This document shows positions 17,940 through 26,662 of a stretch of 64,000 nucleotides of DNA, piece after piece; the first letter of the stretch is position 1; every line of letters starts with the position of its first letter. The stretch lies in contig DATMFO010000003.1 of NCBI GenBank assembly GCA_035556135.1, positions 1,178,001 to 1,242,000 of the forward strand, read 5' to 3'. The notes below the pieces were generated by a model. It did no database searches, had not been told where the DNA came from, and saw nothing but the letters and a program-made list of their open reading frames with translations. This DNA comes from ZC4RG30 sp035556135. Lineage in GTDB: Bacteria > Pseudomonadota > Gammaproteobacteria > Steroidobacterales > Steroidobacteraceae. The position numbers and the translations under genes are program-made.

Positions 17940-19799
17940 TCAGCCGATCGACAGGCGGGCCGGCTTGCGGGCGCCGCCGTAGATCAGCGTCAGCAGCGCG
18001 CGGCTGCCGAGCATGGCCGTGAACATCGAGGTGAGGATGCCCAGCGAGAGCACCACCGCGAAGTTGCGGATCGGTCCGGTGCCGAACACCCACAGCACCA
18101 AGCCCGCGATGAAGGTGGTGACGTTGGAGTCCCAGATGGCGGACCAGGCCTTCTCGAAGCCGGCACGGATGGAGGTCTGTGGCGAGACCCCGTTGCGCAG
18201 CTCCTCGCGCACGCGCTCGTAGATGATCACGTTGGCGTCCACCGCCATGCCAACGGTGAGCAGGATGCCGGCGATGCCGGGCAGCGACAGCGACGCGCCC
18301 AGCAGCGACAGCAGCGCGGTGAGCAGCACCATGTTCACGGTGAGCACCACGCAGGCCACCACCCCGAACAGGTGGTAGTAGAAGATCATGAAGATGAACA
18401 GGAGGCCCGCGCCCCACATCAGCGCCTGCACGCCGGACTTGATGTTCTCCTGTCCCAGCGACGGGCCCACGGGGCGCTCGCTCACCGGCAGCAGTGGCGC
18501 GGCCAGCTGGCCGGAGCGCATCAGCAGCGCCAGCTCGCTGGCCTCCGCCTGCGAGAGGCCGGTGATGTTGAAGTTGTTGCCCAGCACGCCGCGGATGGTG
18601 GCCTCGCTGATCACCTCGCGGCGGTCCGGGCCATTGCGCTCGCGCAGTTCGCCGGTGGCCGGATCGGTGTATTGCTCGCGGGTCTTCTCGACCAGCACCA
18701 CTGCCATCAGGCGGCCGATGTTGGACATCGACACGCGACGCATCTCGTCACCGCCCTTGGAGTCGAGGCGGATCTGCACCGACGGACCATCCTGGGTCAC
18801 GGCGGTGGTGGCGCCGATGAGGTTCTCGCCGGTGGCGATCAGCTCGCGCTTGAGCAGCGTGGGCCGGCCATCCCTGTGGTAGTCGAGCCGCGAGCCCAGC
18901 GGTGCGCGGCCACGCGTCGCGGCCTCGTTGGCGCTGTTGACCATGTCGGTCAGGCGGAACTCCAGCGAGGCCGTGCGTCCCAGCATTGACTTCACCTGGG
19001 CCGAATTGGTGACGCCCGGCAGCTGCACGGCGATGCGGTCGGCGCCCTGCTGCTGCACGATGGGTTCGGTGACACCCAGCGCGTTCACGCGGTTGCCCAG
19101 CGTGATCATGTTCTGCTCGATGGCGCCGCGCTGGCGCTCCCTGACCTGCGCGTCGGTGAGCGTGGCGTCGATGTAGGGCGTGGCACCGCCACTGGTGGTG
19201 TAGGTGACATCGGGCACGGCACGGCGCATGGTCACGAGCGCCTCGTCGAGGTCGGTGCCGGGAGCGAAGGTGACGCGCACGCCGTTTGCTACCGGCGTGG
19301 CGTCGGAAAAGTCGATCTTCGCGGTGGTGAGCGCGCGGCGGTAGTCCTGCTCGTAGGCCTCCACCAGCTGGCGCACCGCGCCCTTCACGTCCACCTCGTA
19401 GAGCAGGTAGAGGCCGCCGCGCAGGTCAAGGCCCAGCGGCATGGGCCGCAGGCCCAGCGCACGGAAGACGCCCGGTGCGCGCGGCGCGCGTGCCAGGGCG
19501 GAATCGAAGGAATCGCGGAAGGTCGCATTCACCGCGTCGCGCCCGGCCAGCTGCTGGCCCACCTCGTCGAACAGCACCATCAGGCGGCCGTTGTCGACGA
19601 AGGAGCGCTTGAAGTTCACGCCCTTGTCCTTCAGCGTGGCCTCGACCAGCTCGCGCGTGGTGTCATCGATGGGAGCGCGGTCCTTGCGGGCCACCTGCAC
19701 TGCCACGTCCTCGCCGAAGAAATTCGGCGCGGCGATGATCAGCGCCAGCAGCGTGACGACTGCGACGAGGGTGTATTTCCAGCGGGCGAATTCCAGCAT
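17940..19799 (-). CDS. secD: SecD, Sec translocon accessory membrane protein
   Basis: A 619-residue partner of SecF. It has an N-terminal membrane helix, a large periplasmic P1 region (about residues 35-450) with GLDLRGGLYLLYEVD and RVNALGVTEPIVQQQG, and five C-terminal helices. The motifs there include LPGIAGILLTVGMAVDANV, VIIYERVREELRNG and TFIAGLVLWVFGTGPIRNFA, with the conserved acidic residue for proton coupling. It lies 6 bases after yajC. Order and spacing yajC-secD-secF match most proteobacteria. Confidence 0.97.
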   Translation of the reverse strand: MLEFARWKYTLVAVVTLLALIIAAPNFFGEDVAVQVARKDRAPIDDTTRELVEATLKDKGVNFKRSFVDNGRLMVLFDEVGQQLAGRDAVNATFRDSFDSALARAPRAPGVFRALGLRPMPLGLDLRGGLYLLYEVDVKGAVRQLVEAYEQDYRRALTTAKIDFSDATPVANGVRVTFAPGTDLDEALVTMRRAVPDVTYTTSGGATPYIDATLTDAQVRERQRGAIEQNMITLGNRVNALGVTEPIVQQQGADRIAVQLPGVTNSAQVKSMLGRTASLEFRLTDMVNSANEAATRGRAPLGSRLDYHRDGRPTLLKRELIATGENLIGATTAVTQDGPSVQIRLDSKGGDEMRRVSMSNIGRLMAVVLVEKTREQYTDPATGELRERNGPDRREVISEATIRGVLGNNFNITGLSQAEASELALLMRSGQLAAPLLPVSERPVGPSLGQENIKSGVQALMWGAGLLFIFMIFYYHLFGVVACVVLTVNMVLLTALLSLLGASLSLPGIAGILLTVGMAVDANVIIYERVREELRNGVSPQTSIRAGFEKAWSAIWDSNVTTFIAGLVLWVFGTGPIRNFAVVLSLGILTSMFTAMLGSRALLTLIYGGARKPARLSIG

Positions 19800-19805
19800 G
19801 GCGGA

Positions 19806-20138
19806 TCAGGCGCTCTTGTAGGTGCCTTTGGGAACGAGCTGGGTGATCTGCTGGCGCTGCACCTTGATGCGCACGCCATCGGCGATCTCCACCGTGATGA
19901 AGCCCTCACCCACGTCGGTGATGCGGCCGAGCAGGCCACCGGAGGTGACCACCTCGTCACCGGGGGCAAGCTTCGACAGCAGCGCCTGGTGTTCCTTGTG
20001 GCGCTTCTGCTGCGGACGGATCAGCAGGAAATAGAACACCACGATCATCAGCGGCAGGATGATGAAGTTCATCATGCCCGGGCCCTGGGGCGCGGCACCG
20101 GCCGTCTGGGCGTGGGCGGTGGAAATCAGCAGGCTCAT
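19806..20138 (-). CDS. yajC: YajC, Sec translocon accessory subunit
   Basis: A 110-residue protein with one N-terminal membrane helix (MMNFIILPLMIVVFYFLLIR) and the hallmark that follows it, RPQQKRHKEHQALLSKLAPGDEVVTSGG. YajC associates with SecDF. The short N-terminal stretch AHAQTAGAAPQG before the helix is common in this family. In the 75-base gap to tgt, a CATAAT hexamer is visible on the minus strand but without a clear -35. Confidence 0.95.
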   Translation of the reverse strand: MSLLISTAHAQTAGAAPQGPGMMNFIILPLMIVVFYFLLIRPQQKRHKEHQALLSKLAPGDEVVTSGGLLGRITDVGEGFITVEIADGVRIKVQRQQITQLVPKGTYKSA

Positions 20139-20213
20139 GATCGTTTCCTGTCCGGGTGAAAAATCGGCGGGGGATTATGCCACAGCGCCCCGGAATGGCC
20201 GGGTCGCGGTAAA

Positions 20214-21350
20214 TCAGGCCTGGGCGGCCGCCGTGCCGCCGGCCCGGCGGGCCAGGGTTTCGGCCGCGAAAGCGGCAAAACGCCCTTCCTCCAGCGCCTG
20301 GCGCATCTGGCGCATCAGCTCCAGGTAGAAATGCAGGTTGTGCAGGGTATTCAGGCGGGCCCCGAGGATCTCGTTGCACTTGTCCAGGTGCCTGAGGTAG
20401 GCCCGGGAATAGTTGCGGCAGGTGTAGCAGCCGCAGGTGGGGTCGACGGGTCCGGTATCCGCAGCATGGGCGGCATTGCGGATGTTCACCACGCCGTCGT
20501 GCACGAAAAGGTGTCCGTTGCGCGCGTGGCGGGTGGGCATCACGCAGTCGAACATGTCGATGCCGCGCGCCACGGCGCGGACCAGGTCTTCGGGGCGGCC
20601 CACGCCCATCAGGTAGCGGGGACGGTCGCGGGGCAGCAGCGGCTCCACGCCCTCGAGCACGGCCAGGCGCACTTCCTCCGGCTCGCCCACCGCGAGGCCC
20701 CCCACCGCATAGCCGGGGAAACCGATCTTCACCAGCGCCTCCACCGAGGCCTCGCGCAGCGGCGCATAGGTGCCGCCCTGCACGATGCCGAAGAGGTTGC
20801 CGCGCGGCGGCGCCGGGTCCTCGCGGTAGTAATGTGCATGCGAGCGCGCGGCCCAGCGCATGGAGCGTTGCATCGAATCGCGCGCCTGCGCCTCGGTGGC
20901 CGGCCAGGGCGTGCAGTCATCGAAGCACATGGCGATGTCCGACCCCAGCGCGCGCTGCACATCCATCGAGTCTTCGGGCGAGAGGTGCACCTGGCTGCCA
21001 TCCACCGGTGAGGCGAAACGCACGCCCTCCTCGGTGATCTTGCGCAACTGCGCGAGGCTGAACACCTGGAAGCCGCCCGAATCCGTGAGGACGGGTTTCT
21101 GCCAGTGCATGAAGCCGTGCAGGCCGCCATGGGCACCGATGACCCCGGTGCCCGGGCGCAGCATCAGGTGGAAGGTGTTGCCGAGGATGATCTCGGCGCC
21201 GATCGAAAGCAGCTCCTCCGGCGTCATCGCCTTCACCGTGCCGTAGGTACCCACGGGCATGAAGGCCGGCGTCTCGATGGTGCCGCGGTCGAGCGTGAGC
21301 CTGCCGCGCCGCGCCGCGCCCTCGGTCTTCTGCAGCTCGAAGTGGATCAT
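20214..21350 (-). CDS. tgt: Queuine tRNA-ribosyltransferase
   Basis: A 378-residue TIM-barrel enzyme that exchanges guanine-34 for preQ1 in tRNAs with GUN anticodons. Visible features are FMPVGTYGTVKAMTPEE, LTDSGGFQVFSL (catalytic and substrate region), GNLFGIVQGG and the zinc site near the C-terminus (PTCGCYTCRNYSRAYLRHL-like). I chose the ATG at 21350 because it overlaps the queA stop as ATGA (21347-21350) and gives the family N-terminus MIHFELQKTEGAARRG. The open frame reaches 10 codons further. Confidence 0.97.
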   Translation of the reverse strand: MIHFELQKTEGAARRGRLTLDRGTIETPAFMPVGTYGTVKAMTPEELLSIGAEIILGNTFHLMLRPGTGVIGAHGGLHGFMHWQKPVLTDSGGFQVFSLAQLRKITEEGVRFASPVDGSQVHLSPEDSMDVQRALGSDIAMCFDDCTPWPATEAQARDSMQRSMRWAARSHAHYYREDPAPPRGNLFGIVQGGTYAPLREASVEALVKIGFPGYAVGGLAVGEPEEVRLAVLEGVEPLLPRDRPRYLMGVGRPEDLVRAVARGIDMFDCVMPTRHARNGHLFVHDGVVNIRNAAHAADTGPVDPTCGCYTCRNYSRAYLRHLDKCNEILGARLNTLHNLHFYLELMRQMRQALEEGRFAAFAAETLARRAGGTAAAQA

Positions 21351-22390
21351 GCGCGCGCCCCTGGCGCAGCGGTGATCCACATGGCGTCCCCGTAGCTGAA
21401 GAAGCGGTAGCGCTGGCCCACCGCGTGGGCATAGGCAGCCAGCACGTTGCGGTGGCCGGCGAAGGCCGAGACAAGCATCAGCAGGGTGGACTCCGGCAAG
21501 TGGAAATTGGTGATGAGGGCATCGACGACCCGGAAAGCATAGCCCGGCGTGATGAAGAGGCGCGTCTCACCTGCGCCGGCCGCGAGCTGGCCGGACGCCG
21601 CGGCGGATTCCAGCGCGCGCGCCACGGTGGTGCCCACGGCCACCACCCGGCCGCCGCGCGCGCGGCAGGCCGCGACGGCATCCACCAGCGACTGCGATAC
21701 CGCCCAGGTTTCCGCATGCATCACGTGGTGGGCGATTTCCTCCACGCGCAGCGGCTGGAAGGTGCCGGCGCCCACGTGCAGGGTGACTTCGGCGCGCCGC
21801 ACGCCCAATGCATCGATGCGCGCTACCAGCGCCGCGTCGAAATGCAGGCTGGCCGTGGGCGCCGCCACCGCGCCCGGCGCGCGCGCGAAGATGCTCTGAT
21901 AACGCTCCCGGTCCTGCGCGTCGTCGCTGCGGTCGATGTAGGGCGGCAGCGGCACATGGCCGTGGGCCTCGAAGAACTCCAGCGCCGGCTGTGGCGTCCG
22001 GATTTCCCACAACGATCCGGCCGGAGTTTGCACCTGGCCGACCACCTGCACTTCACCACCCGCGGTGTGGACAGCCAGGCCCGGGCGGATGGCCTTGCTG
22101 GCTCGCATCTGTACCCAGGCGCGGTCTTCTCCCACCACGCGTTCCAGGAAGATTTCCACGCGGCCGCCCGAAGGCTTGGTGCCGAAGAGGCGCGCCGCGA
22201 CCACACGCGTGTCGTTGAACACCAGCAGGTCGGCCGGACGGAGCAGGTCCGGCAGGTCGGTGAAGCGCCGGTCCGCCAGTGCACCGGTGGCGCCATCGAG
22301 GCACAGCAGGCGGCTGGCGGAGCGCTCAGGCAGCGGCGCCTGGGCGATCAGTCCGGGAGGCAGTTCGTAGGAAAAATCAGCGCGGCGCAT
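21347..22390 (-). CDS. queA: S-adenosylmethionine:tRNA ribosyltransferase-isomerase
   Basis: A 347-residue enzyme that moves the ribosyl part of SAM onto preQ1 in tRNA, giving epoxyqueuosine. Diagnostic segments are FSYELPPGLIAQAPLPERSASRL-like N-terminal sequence, LVFNDTRVVAARLFGTKPSG, HVGAGTFQPLRVEEI and the C-terminal INFHLPESTLLMLVSAFAG-type motif (ITNFHLPES). It is coupled to tgt, so two successive steps of queuosine synthesis are made together. Confidence 0.97.
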   Translation of the reverse strand: MRRADFSYELPPGLIAQAPLPERSASRLLCLDGATGALADRRFTDLPDLLRPADLLVFNDTRVVAARLFGTKPSGGRVEIFLERVVGEDRAWVQMRASKAIRPGLAVHTAGGEVQVVGQVQTPAGSLWEIRTPQPALEFFEAHGHVPLPPYIDRSDDAQDRERYQSIFARAPGAVAAPTASLHFDAALVARIDALGVRRAEVTLHVGAGTFQPLRVEEIAHHVMHAETWAVSQSLVDAVAACRARGGRVVAVGTTVARALESAAASGQLAAGAGETRLFITPGYAFRVVDALITNFHLPESTLLMLVSAFAGHRNVLAAYAHAVGQRYRFFSYGDAMWITAAPGARA

Positions 22391-22441
22391 GGGGCGGCGG
22401 ATGGTACTCCACGCCCCGCGCGAACGCTCAGGGCCGGACGG

Positions 22442-23467
22442 TCAGCGCCCTGCCGCCGCGCCAGCGCCCGGGGCGACGGAATCCAGATCGATGGCCTTGC
22501 GGTCGCGCTGCACGCGCAGCTTCACCTTCTCGCCCGGCTGGTAGGAGCGCAGGATGCGCCCCGCGTGCTGGGCATTGGCCGGCTTGCGGGCGTCGATGGA
22601 GAGGATGACGTCGCCATCCTGCAGCCCATAGGGCGAATCGGGGCCGGCGCGCACCACCAGCACGCCCTCCTTCACGCCGAAGTAGTTGCCGAGGCGATCC
22701 GAGAGCGTCGCGAACTCCATGCCACCCAGCGGCGTGGAAAAGGACTGCACGGGAGCACGTTCCTCGATGCGCCGGCGCAGCACATCATCCACCGGCGGCA
22801 GCGCGGGCGGCGGCGGCGCGGCGCGCAGCGCGACGTCGTAATTCATCTTGCGGCCATCGCGCAGCACGGCCAGCTTCACCCTGGTGTCGGGCTGCAGCGC
22901 CTGCAGCTTTTCCACCAGCGCGCGGCCGGGACTGGCTTCTTTCGTGAGGTCGAATCCGTTGATGGAGGTGATCAGGTCACCCGCGCGCAGGCCCGCCTCC
23001 TCGGCGGCGCCGCCCGGGCTGACTGTCGAGACCAGGGCGCCGTCGCGGCGCTCGCTGGTATCCACTGAAATGCCCAGCAGCGCGCGCGGCCGGCCCGCGA
23101 CCAGGTTGCCGCCGCCAATGCTGTAGGTGAAATTGCGGCCCAGTTCGCTGGCGGCGATCGCATAGTCGCGCGAGGCCTCGTCGAGGCGGCGGCGCATCTG
23201 CTCCAGGCGATCGTCCTGGCGCTGGATGATGCGCTCCTGGTCGCGCAGCGCCTCGCGCTGGTTGCGCTCGCGCTGGTCCATCTCGCGCTGTGCCCGGGCC
23301 TGGTCGCGCTCCAGTTCCAGCTCCCGCAGCAAGCGCTCATTCTCGCGCTGCGCGGCGTTGTCCTGCGCAGCAGCGTCCACGGCCGGCAACACCGATAGCG
23401 GCAGTGCCAGCAAGGCGACCTGCCACCTGCGGCGCCGGATCTGCATGCCATGTGGTCGGGAATCCAT
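22442..23467 (-). CDS. Exported coiled-coil protein with two PDZ domains
   Basis: A 341-residue protein. The chosen ATG at 23467 has a GGAG ribosome binding site about 8 bases upstream; the open frame reaches 15 codons further. A Sec signal peptide (about residues 15-34, ending in AAAQ) is followed by a Glu/Arg/Gln-rich coiled coil at about 36-106. PDZ domains follow at about 128-215 (RALLGISVDTSE, AEEAGLRAGDLITSINGFDL) and 243-328 (GVKEGVLVVRAGPDSP, GLQDGDVILSIDARKPANA). There is no protease domain. It follows a sigma and anti-sigma gene in one operon, so it may sense or scaffold periplasmic proteins as an input or output of that system. No closer functional name is justified. Confidence 0.8.
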   Translation of the reverse strand: MDSRPHGMQIRRRRWQVALLALPLSVLPAVDAAAQDNAAQRENERLLRELELERDQARAQREMDQRERNQREALRDQERIIQRQDDRLEQMRRRLDEASRDYAIAASELGRNFTYSIGGGNLVAGRPRALLGISVDTSERRDGALVSTVSPGGAAEEAGLRAGDLITSINGFDLTKEASPGRALVEKLQALQPDTRVKLAVLRDGRKMNYDVALRAAPPPPALPPVDDVLRRRIEERAPVQSFSTPLGGMEFATLSDRLGNYFGVKEGVLVVRAGPDSPYGLQDGDVILSIDARKPANAQHAGRILRSYQPGEKVKLRVQRDRKAIDLDSVAPGAGAAAGR

Positions 23468-23486
23468 GTTCGTCACTCCGGTTGGT

Positions 23487-23939
23487 TCACAGGTCCAGCA
23501 GCGCATGCGCATAGGTCACCCGCTGCAGGGAATCATTGAGGCGCGCCCGCGTGGTTTCCAGCCGCTTCAGCTCCGCGTCGGGCAGCGGAGTCAGCCGTGC
23601 CGCGGAGATCTCCGCATCGAGCAGGGCAATGTGATCCTGCAGCTCGCTGGTGAGCGCGAAGCGGTCCATGTCCACCAGCGCCGGGGGCTGCAGGAAGACA
23701 TCGGCGACCGGTGTCATGGCCTCGGCCGGGGGACCGGTCACGGTAGCCGCAGGTTCGGGCTGGGTGAGCACCGCCACCACCGGCACCACCGCCAGCACGC
23801 CAATGGCAGCCGCGGCGCTCCAGCCGGCCGTGCGGGCACGATGACGCACCTGCGCGCGGCGGCGCTCGAACTCGGCGAAGTCGATTGGCACCTCACCGGC
23901 CGGCGTGGCCAGCGCGCGCAGATCCAGTGGATTCTTCAT
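23487..23939 (-). CDS. Putative anti-sigma factor, single-pass membrane protein
   Basis: A 150-residue protein with a short cytoplasmic N-terminus (about 38 residues), one membrane helix at about 40-60 (AAAAIGVLAVVPVVAVL) and a periplasmic part with a helical, possibly coiled-coil end. It overlaps the sigma factor gene as ATGA (23936-23939). No zinc-binding HxxxCxxC motif of the ZAS type is present, so the assignment rests on topology and on coupling to the sigma gene. The periplasmic part could meet the PDZ protein encoded next. Confidence 0.65.
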   Translation of the reverse strand: MKNPLDLRALATPAGEVPIDFAEFERRRAQVRHRARTAGWSAAAAIGVLAVVPVVAVLTQPEPAATVTGPPAEAMTPVADVFLQPPALVDMDRFALTSELQDHIALLDAEISAARLTPLPDAELKRLETTRARLNDSLQRVTYAHALLDL

Positions 23940-24574
23940 GGCACCTGCCCCTGCGCTGCCAGGCCCGCGGCCGGCAACTGCCGGTCCGCGGGTCGATGAT
24001 CATCCAGCGCGGCGCGCAGCAGCGCATGGGCGCGCGCCAGCCGGGATTTGGAGAAACTGGTGGTGCGGCGGAACAGCGCCGCGATTTCCTCATGCGTGAG
24101 GCCTTCCACATCGTGCAGCCACACCACCGCGCGATCAGTGCCCGGCAGCTGCGACAGCGCGCGCTCCAGGTCGATGTGCTCGGCCAGTGCGGCCTCGGGT
24201 ACTGCCGCTGCTGTGGCGCGCAGGGCGGCATCATGGGGTGCGGGGAGGCCGGCATCGGAACCGTCTGGCCAAAGCGCGCGTCGCGCGCGCTGCCAGGGCG
24301 AGCGCAGGTGCATGAGGCAGTGCCGCGCGGCCACCTGGCGCACCCAGGCGCCGAAAGGTGCATCACCACGGTAATCGCCCAGGTGATCGAGCAGGGCGAT
24401 CATGCAGTCCTGGAACACATCCTCGGCGGCGGCCCGGCTGCGCACCAGGCGGCGGACCAGCGCGAACACCGGCGCGGCGGTCAGCTCGTACACCCGATGC
24501 TGGGCGGCACGGTCGCCGGCAGCCGCCAGGCGCAGGCACGCGGGTTCCGGGCTGATCGCGAGGAAGCGGCTCAT
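23936..24574 (-). CDS. ECF-type RNA polymerase sigma factor
   Basis: A 212-residue sigma70-family protein with region 2 (VRRLVRSRAAAEDVFQDCMIALLDHLGDY, about residues 40-70) and region 4 (LSQLPGTDRAVVWLHDVEGLTHEEIAALFRRTTSFSKSRLARAHALL, about 140-190, cited here by its core LPGTDRAVVWLHDVEGLT). The ATG at 24574 gives MSRFLAISPEP. An AGGAG box sits unusually close to it, so a TTG at 24622 cannot be excluded. It is the first gene of a sigma/anti-sigma/PDZ operon and probably controls an envelope response. Targets are unknown. The gene is divergent from the tRNA-Leu gene with 84 bases between them. Confidence 0.85.
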   Translation of the reverse strand: MSRFLAISPEPACLRLAAAGDRAAQHRVYELTAAPVFALVRRLVRSRAAAEDVFQDCMIALLDHLGDYRGDAPFGAWVRQVAARHCLMHLRSPWQRARRALWPDGSDAGLPAPHDAALRATAAAVPEAALAEHIDLERALSQLPGTDRAVVWLHDVEGLTHEEIAALFRRTTSFSKSRLARAHALLRAALDDHRPADRQLPAAGLAAQGQVP

Positions 24575-24658
24575 GCTCCTAGGATGCGCCAGCCAGCCAT
24601 TTGGTCGCAGCCTGCACTGCAAAATCGCATACCATCTGCGCCCTTCCCGCCCCCCAAG

Positions 24659-24745
24659 GCCCGTGTGGCGGAACTGGTAGACGCAGCAGACTCAAAATCT
24701 GCCGACCGCAAGGTCGTGTCCGTTCGATTCGGACCACGGGCACCA
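24659..24745 (+). tRNA. tRNA-Leu (anticodon CAA)
   Basis: An 87-base sequence folds as a class II tRNA. The acceptor stem GCCCGTG pairs with CACGGGC and is followed by A and an encoded CCA. The D-loop contains GGTAGAC, the anticodon stem GCAGA/TCTGC encloses the loop CTCAAAA (anticodon CAA), a long variable arm is present, and the T-loop is TTCGATT. CAA decodes UUG leucine codons. Confidence 0.95.
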
Positions 24746-24767
24746 GCGATTCGCTGACCGAAGCTGG

Positions 24768-26567
24768 CTAGAAATTCGTGCCCTGCATGCTCCGCAGGGT
24801 GGCGGTGTCCTGCTCGGCCAGCGCATCCATCACATCATCGAGCGTCTGCGGCCGGCCGAAGAGATACCCCTGGCCGAAGTCCACGCCCAGCCGCCGCAGG
24901 AACTCCGCCTGCTCGCGAGTCTCGATGTGCTCGCCCACGGTCTGCAGCACGAAATCGCGCGCCAGCTGCACGATGCCCTTCACCGCGGACTCCGAGCGCT
25001 TGTTGGTGATGATGTCGCGCACGAAGCTGCCGTCGATCTTCAGCCGCGTGACCGGCAGCTGGTGCACATAGGCCAGCGAGTTCGCGCCGGTGCCGAAGTC
25101 GTCGATGGCAATGCCGCAGCCGGCAGCGCGCAGGCGCCGCATGGCATCACCGGCGCGCGCAGGATCACCCAGGGCAACCTGCTCGGTGATCTCCACCACG
25201 ATGGAACCGGCGGGCAGCTGCGAGGCCTGCATCTGCGCGATGAAATGCGAGGTGAAGGCCGGATCGCACAATGATGCGCCGGAGACATTGATGGACACGC
25301 TGATGCGCTGCGCGGCCAGCACCGCGCGGTAGGGCGCAAGGATGGCGAAGGCGCGATCCACCACGAAACGGTCGAGCACGGAGAGCAGCTGGAAGCGCTG
25401 CGCCACGGCCACCAGCCGCCCCGCGCTGCCCTCCACGCTCTCCTCCCCGGGCAGGCGCAGCAGCAGCTCGAAGCCCATGGGATGCCGGCCAGGGCGCAGC
25501 GAGACGATGGGCTGCGCATACAGTTCCAGCTCGCCGGTGCGCAGCGCCTCGCGCAGGTCCGCGGCGATGAAGTCATCATCCACGCGGCGGATCACGCTGG
25601 CGTCATTGGACTGGTGCGTCTCGATGCGCGCGCGGCCGCGTTCCTTGGCCAGCCGCAGCACATGGTCGGCGGCCAGCAGCGAGCGCTCGAAAGGCTCTGC
25701 GGGCACGTCATATGCCGCGATGCCTGCGGAAAAGCTCAGCTTGGGCAGCTCGGGATGTTCCTTCAGTTCCGCGGCCGCCAGCAGCTTCTGCAGCTTTTCG
25801 ACGAGGTGCACGGCAAAGTCGGTGTCCCGCCCGGACAGCAGCATCACCAGCTTGCCGCCGTCCAGCCGCGCCACCAGCGCATTGCGTGGCAGCACCGGCG
25901 GCACCAGCAGCCGCGAGAGCACGCGGATGGCCACGTCGCCGAGCGCGATGCCCTGCGTGTGGTTCAGGGTGCGCAGTCCGTCGAGGTCCAGCAGCACCAG
26001 CGCGCCGGCATCCGCCTTGCGCCGCCGGATGGTGGTGCGCAGGCCCAGGCGCGAGAGATGGCCGCTCTCGTGGTCCACTTCGCGCATCAGCCGCGGCCCC
26101 AGGCGCAGCACCTGGACCTGCGCCATCACCGTGGAGAAGGCATCGAAACGTGCGCCGGTAAGCTCGCGGGCAAACACCAGCCAGGCCGGAATGCGCCCCG
26201 AACCCGCATCAGCGGGGATCACCAGCAGGCGACAGGCGGCCGGCGGCTGCTCACCCTGGATGATGCGGGCGGGCTGGTCGCCCATTGCCGCCGGATCGCC
26301 CAGCAGCGCCAGCTGGGCGTCGAATTCGGTCGCGATGGCCACCGGCAGCTCGCGCTCGCGCACCCCCACGGCCAGCTTCAGGTGCGCCCCGGGCAGCCAC
26401 AGCATCACGGCGTCGGCGGCCATGCGCAGGCCCAGCTCCCGCAGCACCTCGGCCAGCGGCATGCGCGAACGCACCCGGCGGCGCATCTCGCGCCCCAGCC
26501 GCATCAGCCTGAGGTCCGTCTCCAGCCGCGCGTGGCCGGCGGTGGCGCTGTTATCCTTGGATTCCAT
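24768..26567 (-). CDS. GGDEF-EAL protein with degenerate GGDEF, likely c-di-GMP phosphodiesterase
   Basis: The N-terminal 160 residues look GAF-like. A GGDEF fold follows at about 170-315, but the active-site loop reads RLDGGKLVML (about 235-243) instead of GGDEF, so cyclase activity is unlikely. The EAL domain (about 325-590) keeps the expected ligands: FELLLRLPG (the E of E-x-L), INVSG, EITEQ, IDDFGTGANS, RLKIDGSFV and GEHIETREQ, and it ends in FGQGYLFGRP. It should hydrolyse cyclic di-GMP in the cytoplasm, possibly gated by GTP binding to the GGDEF remnant. There is no membrane segment. It stands alone between the tRNA and a divergent Nudix gene. Confidence 0.88.
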   Translation of the reverse strand: MESKDNSATAGHARLETDLRLMRLGREMRRRVRSRMPLAEVLRELGLRMAADAVMLWLPGAHLKLAVGVRERELPVAIATEFDAQLALLGDPAAMGDQPARIIQGEQPPAACRLLVIPADAGSGRIPAWLVFARELTGARFDAFSTVMAQVQVLRLGPRLMREVDHESGHLSRLGLRTTIRRRKADAGALVLLDLDGLRTLNHTQGIALGDVAIRVLSRLLVPPVLPRNALVARLDGGKLVMLLSGRDTDFAVHLVEKLQKLLAAAELKEHPELPKLSFSAGIAAYDVPAEPFERSLLAADHVLRLAKERGRARIETHQSNDASVIRRVDDDFIAADLREALRTGELELYAQPIVSLRPGRHPMGFELLLRLPGEESVEGSAGRLVAVAQRFQLLSVLDRFVVDRAFAILAPYRAVLAAQRISVSINVSGASLCDPAFTSHFIAQMQASQLPAGSIVVEITEQVALGDPARAGDAMRRLRAAGCGIAIDDFGTGANSLAYVHQLPVTRLKIDGSFVRDIITNKRSESAVKGIVQLARDFVLQTVGEHIETREQAEFLRRLGVDFGQGYLFGRPQTLDDVMDALAEQDTATLRSMQGTNF

Positions 26568-26662
26568 CCATCAAGGGCCGTCTGGGTTGATTACGCTGAT
26601 GATCGCTGCCGTACAGCTTTCCGGGACGTGACGCGGGTCGCAGGCGCTACCGGCGGAATGTG

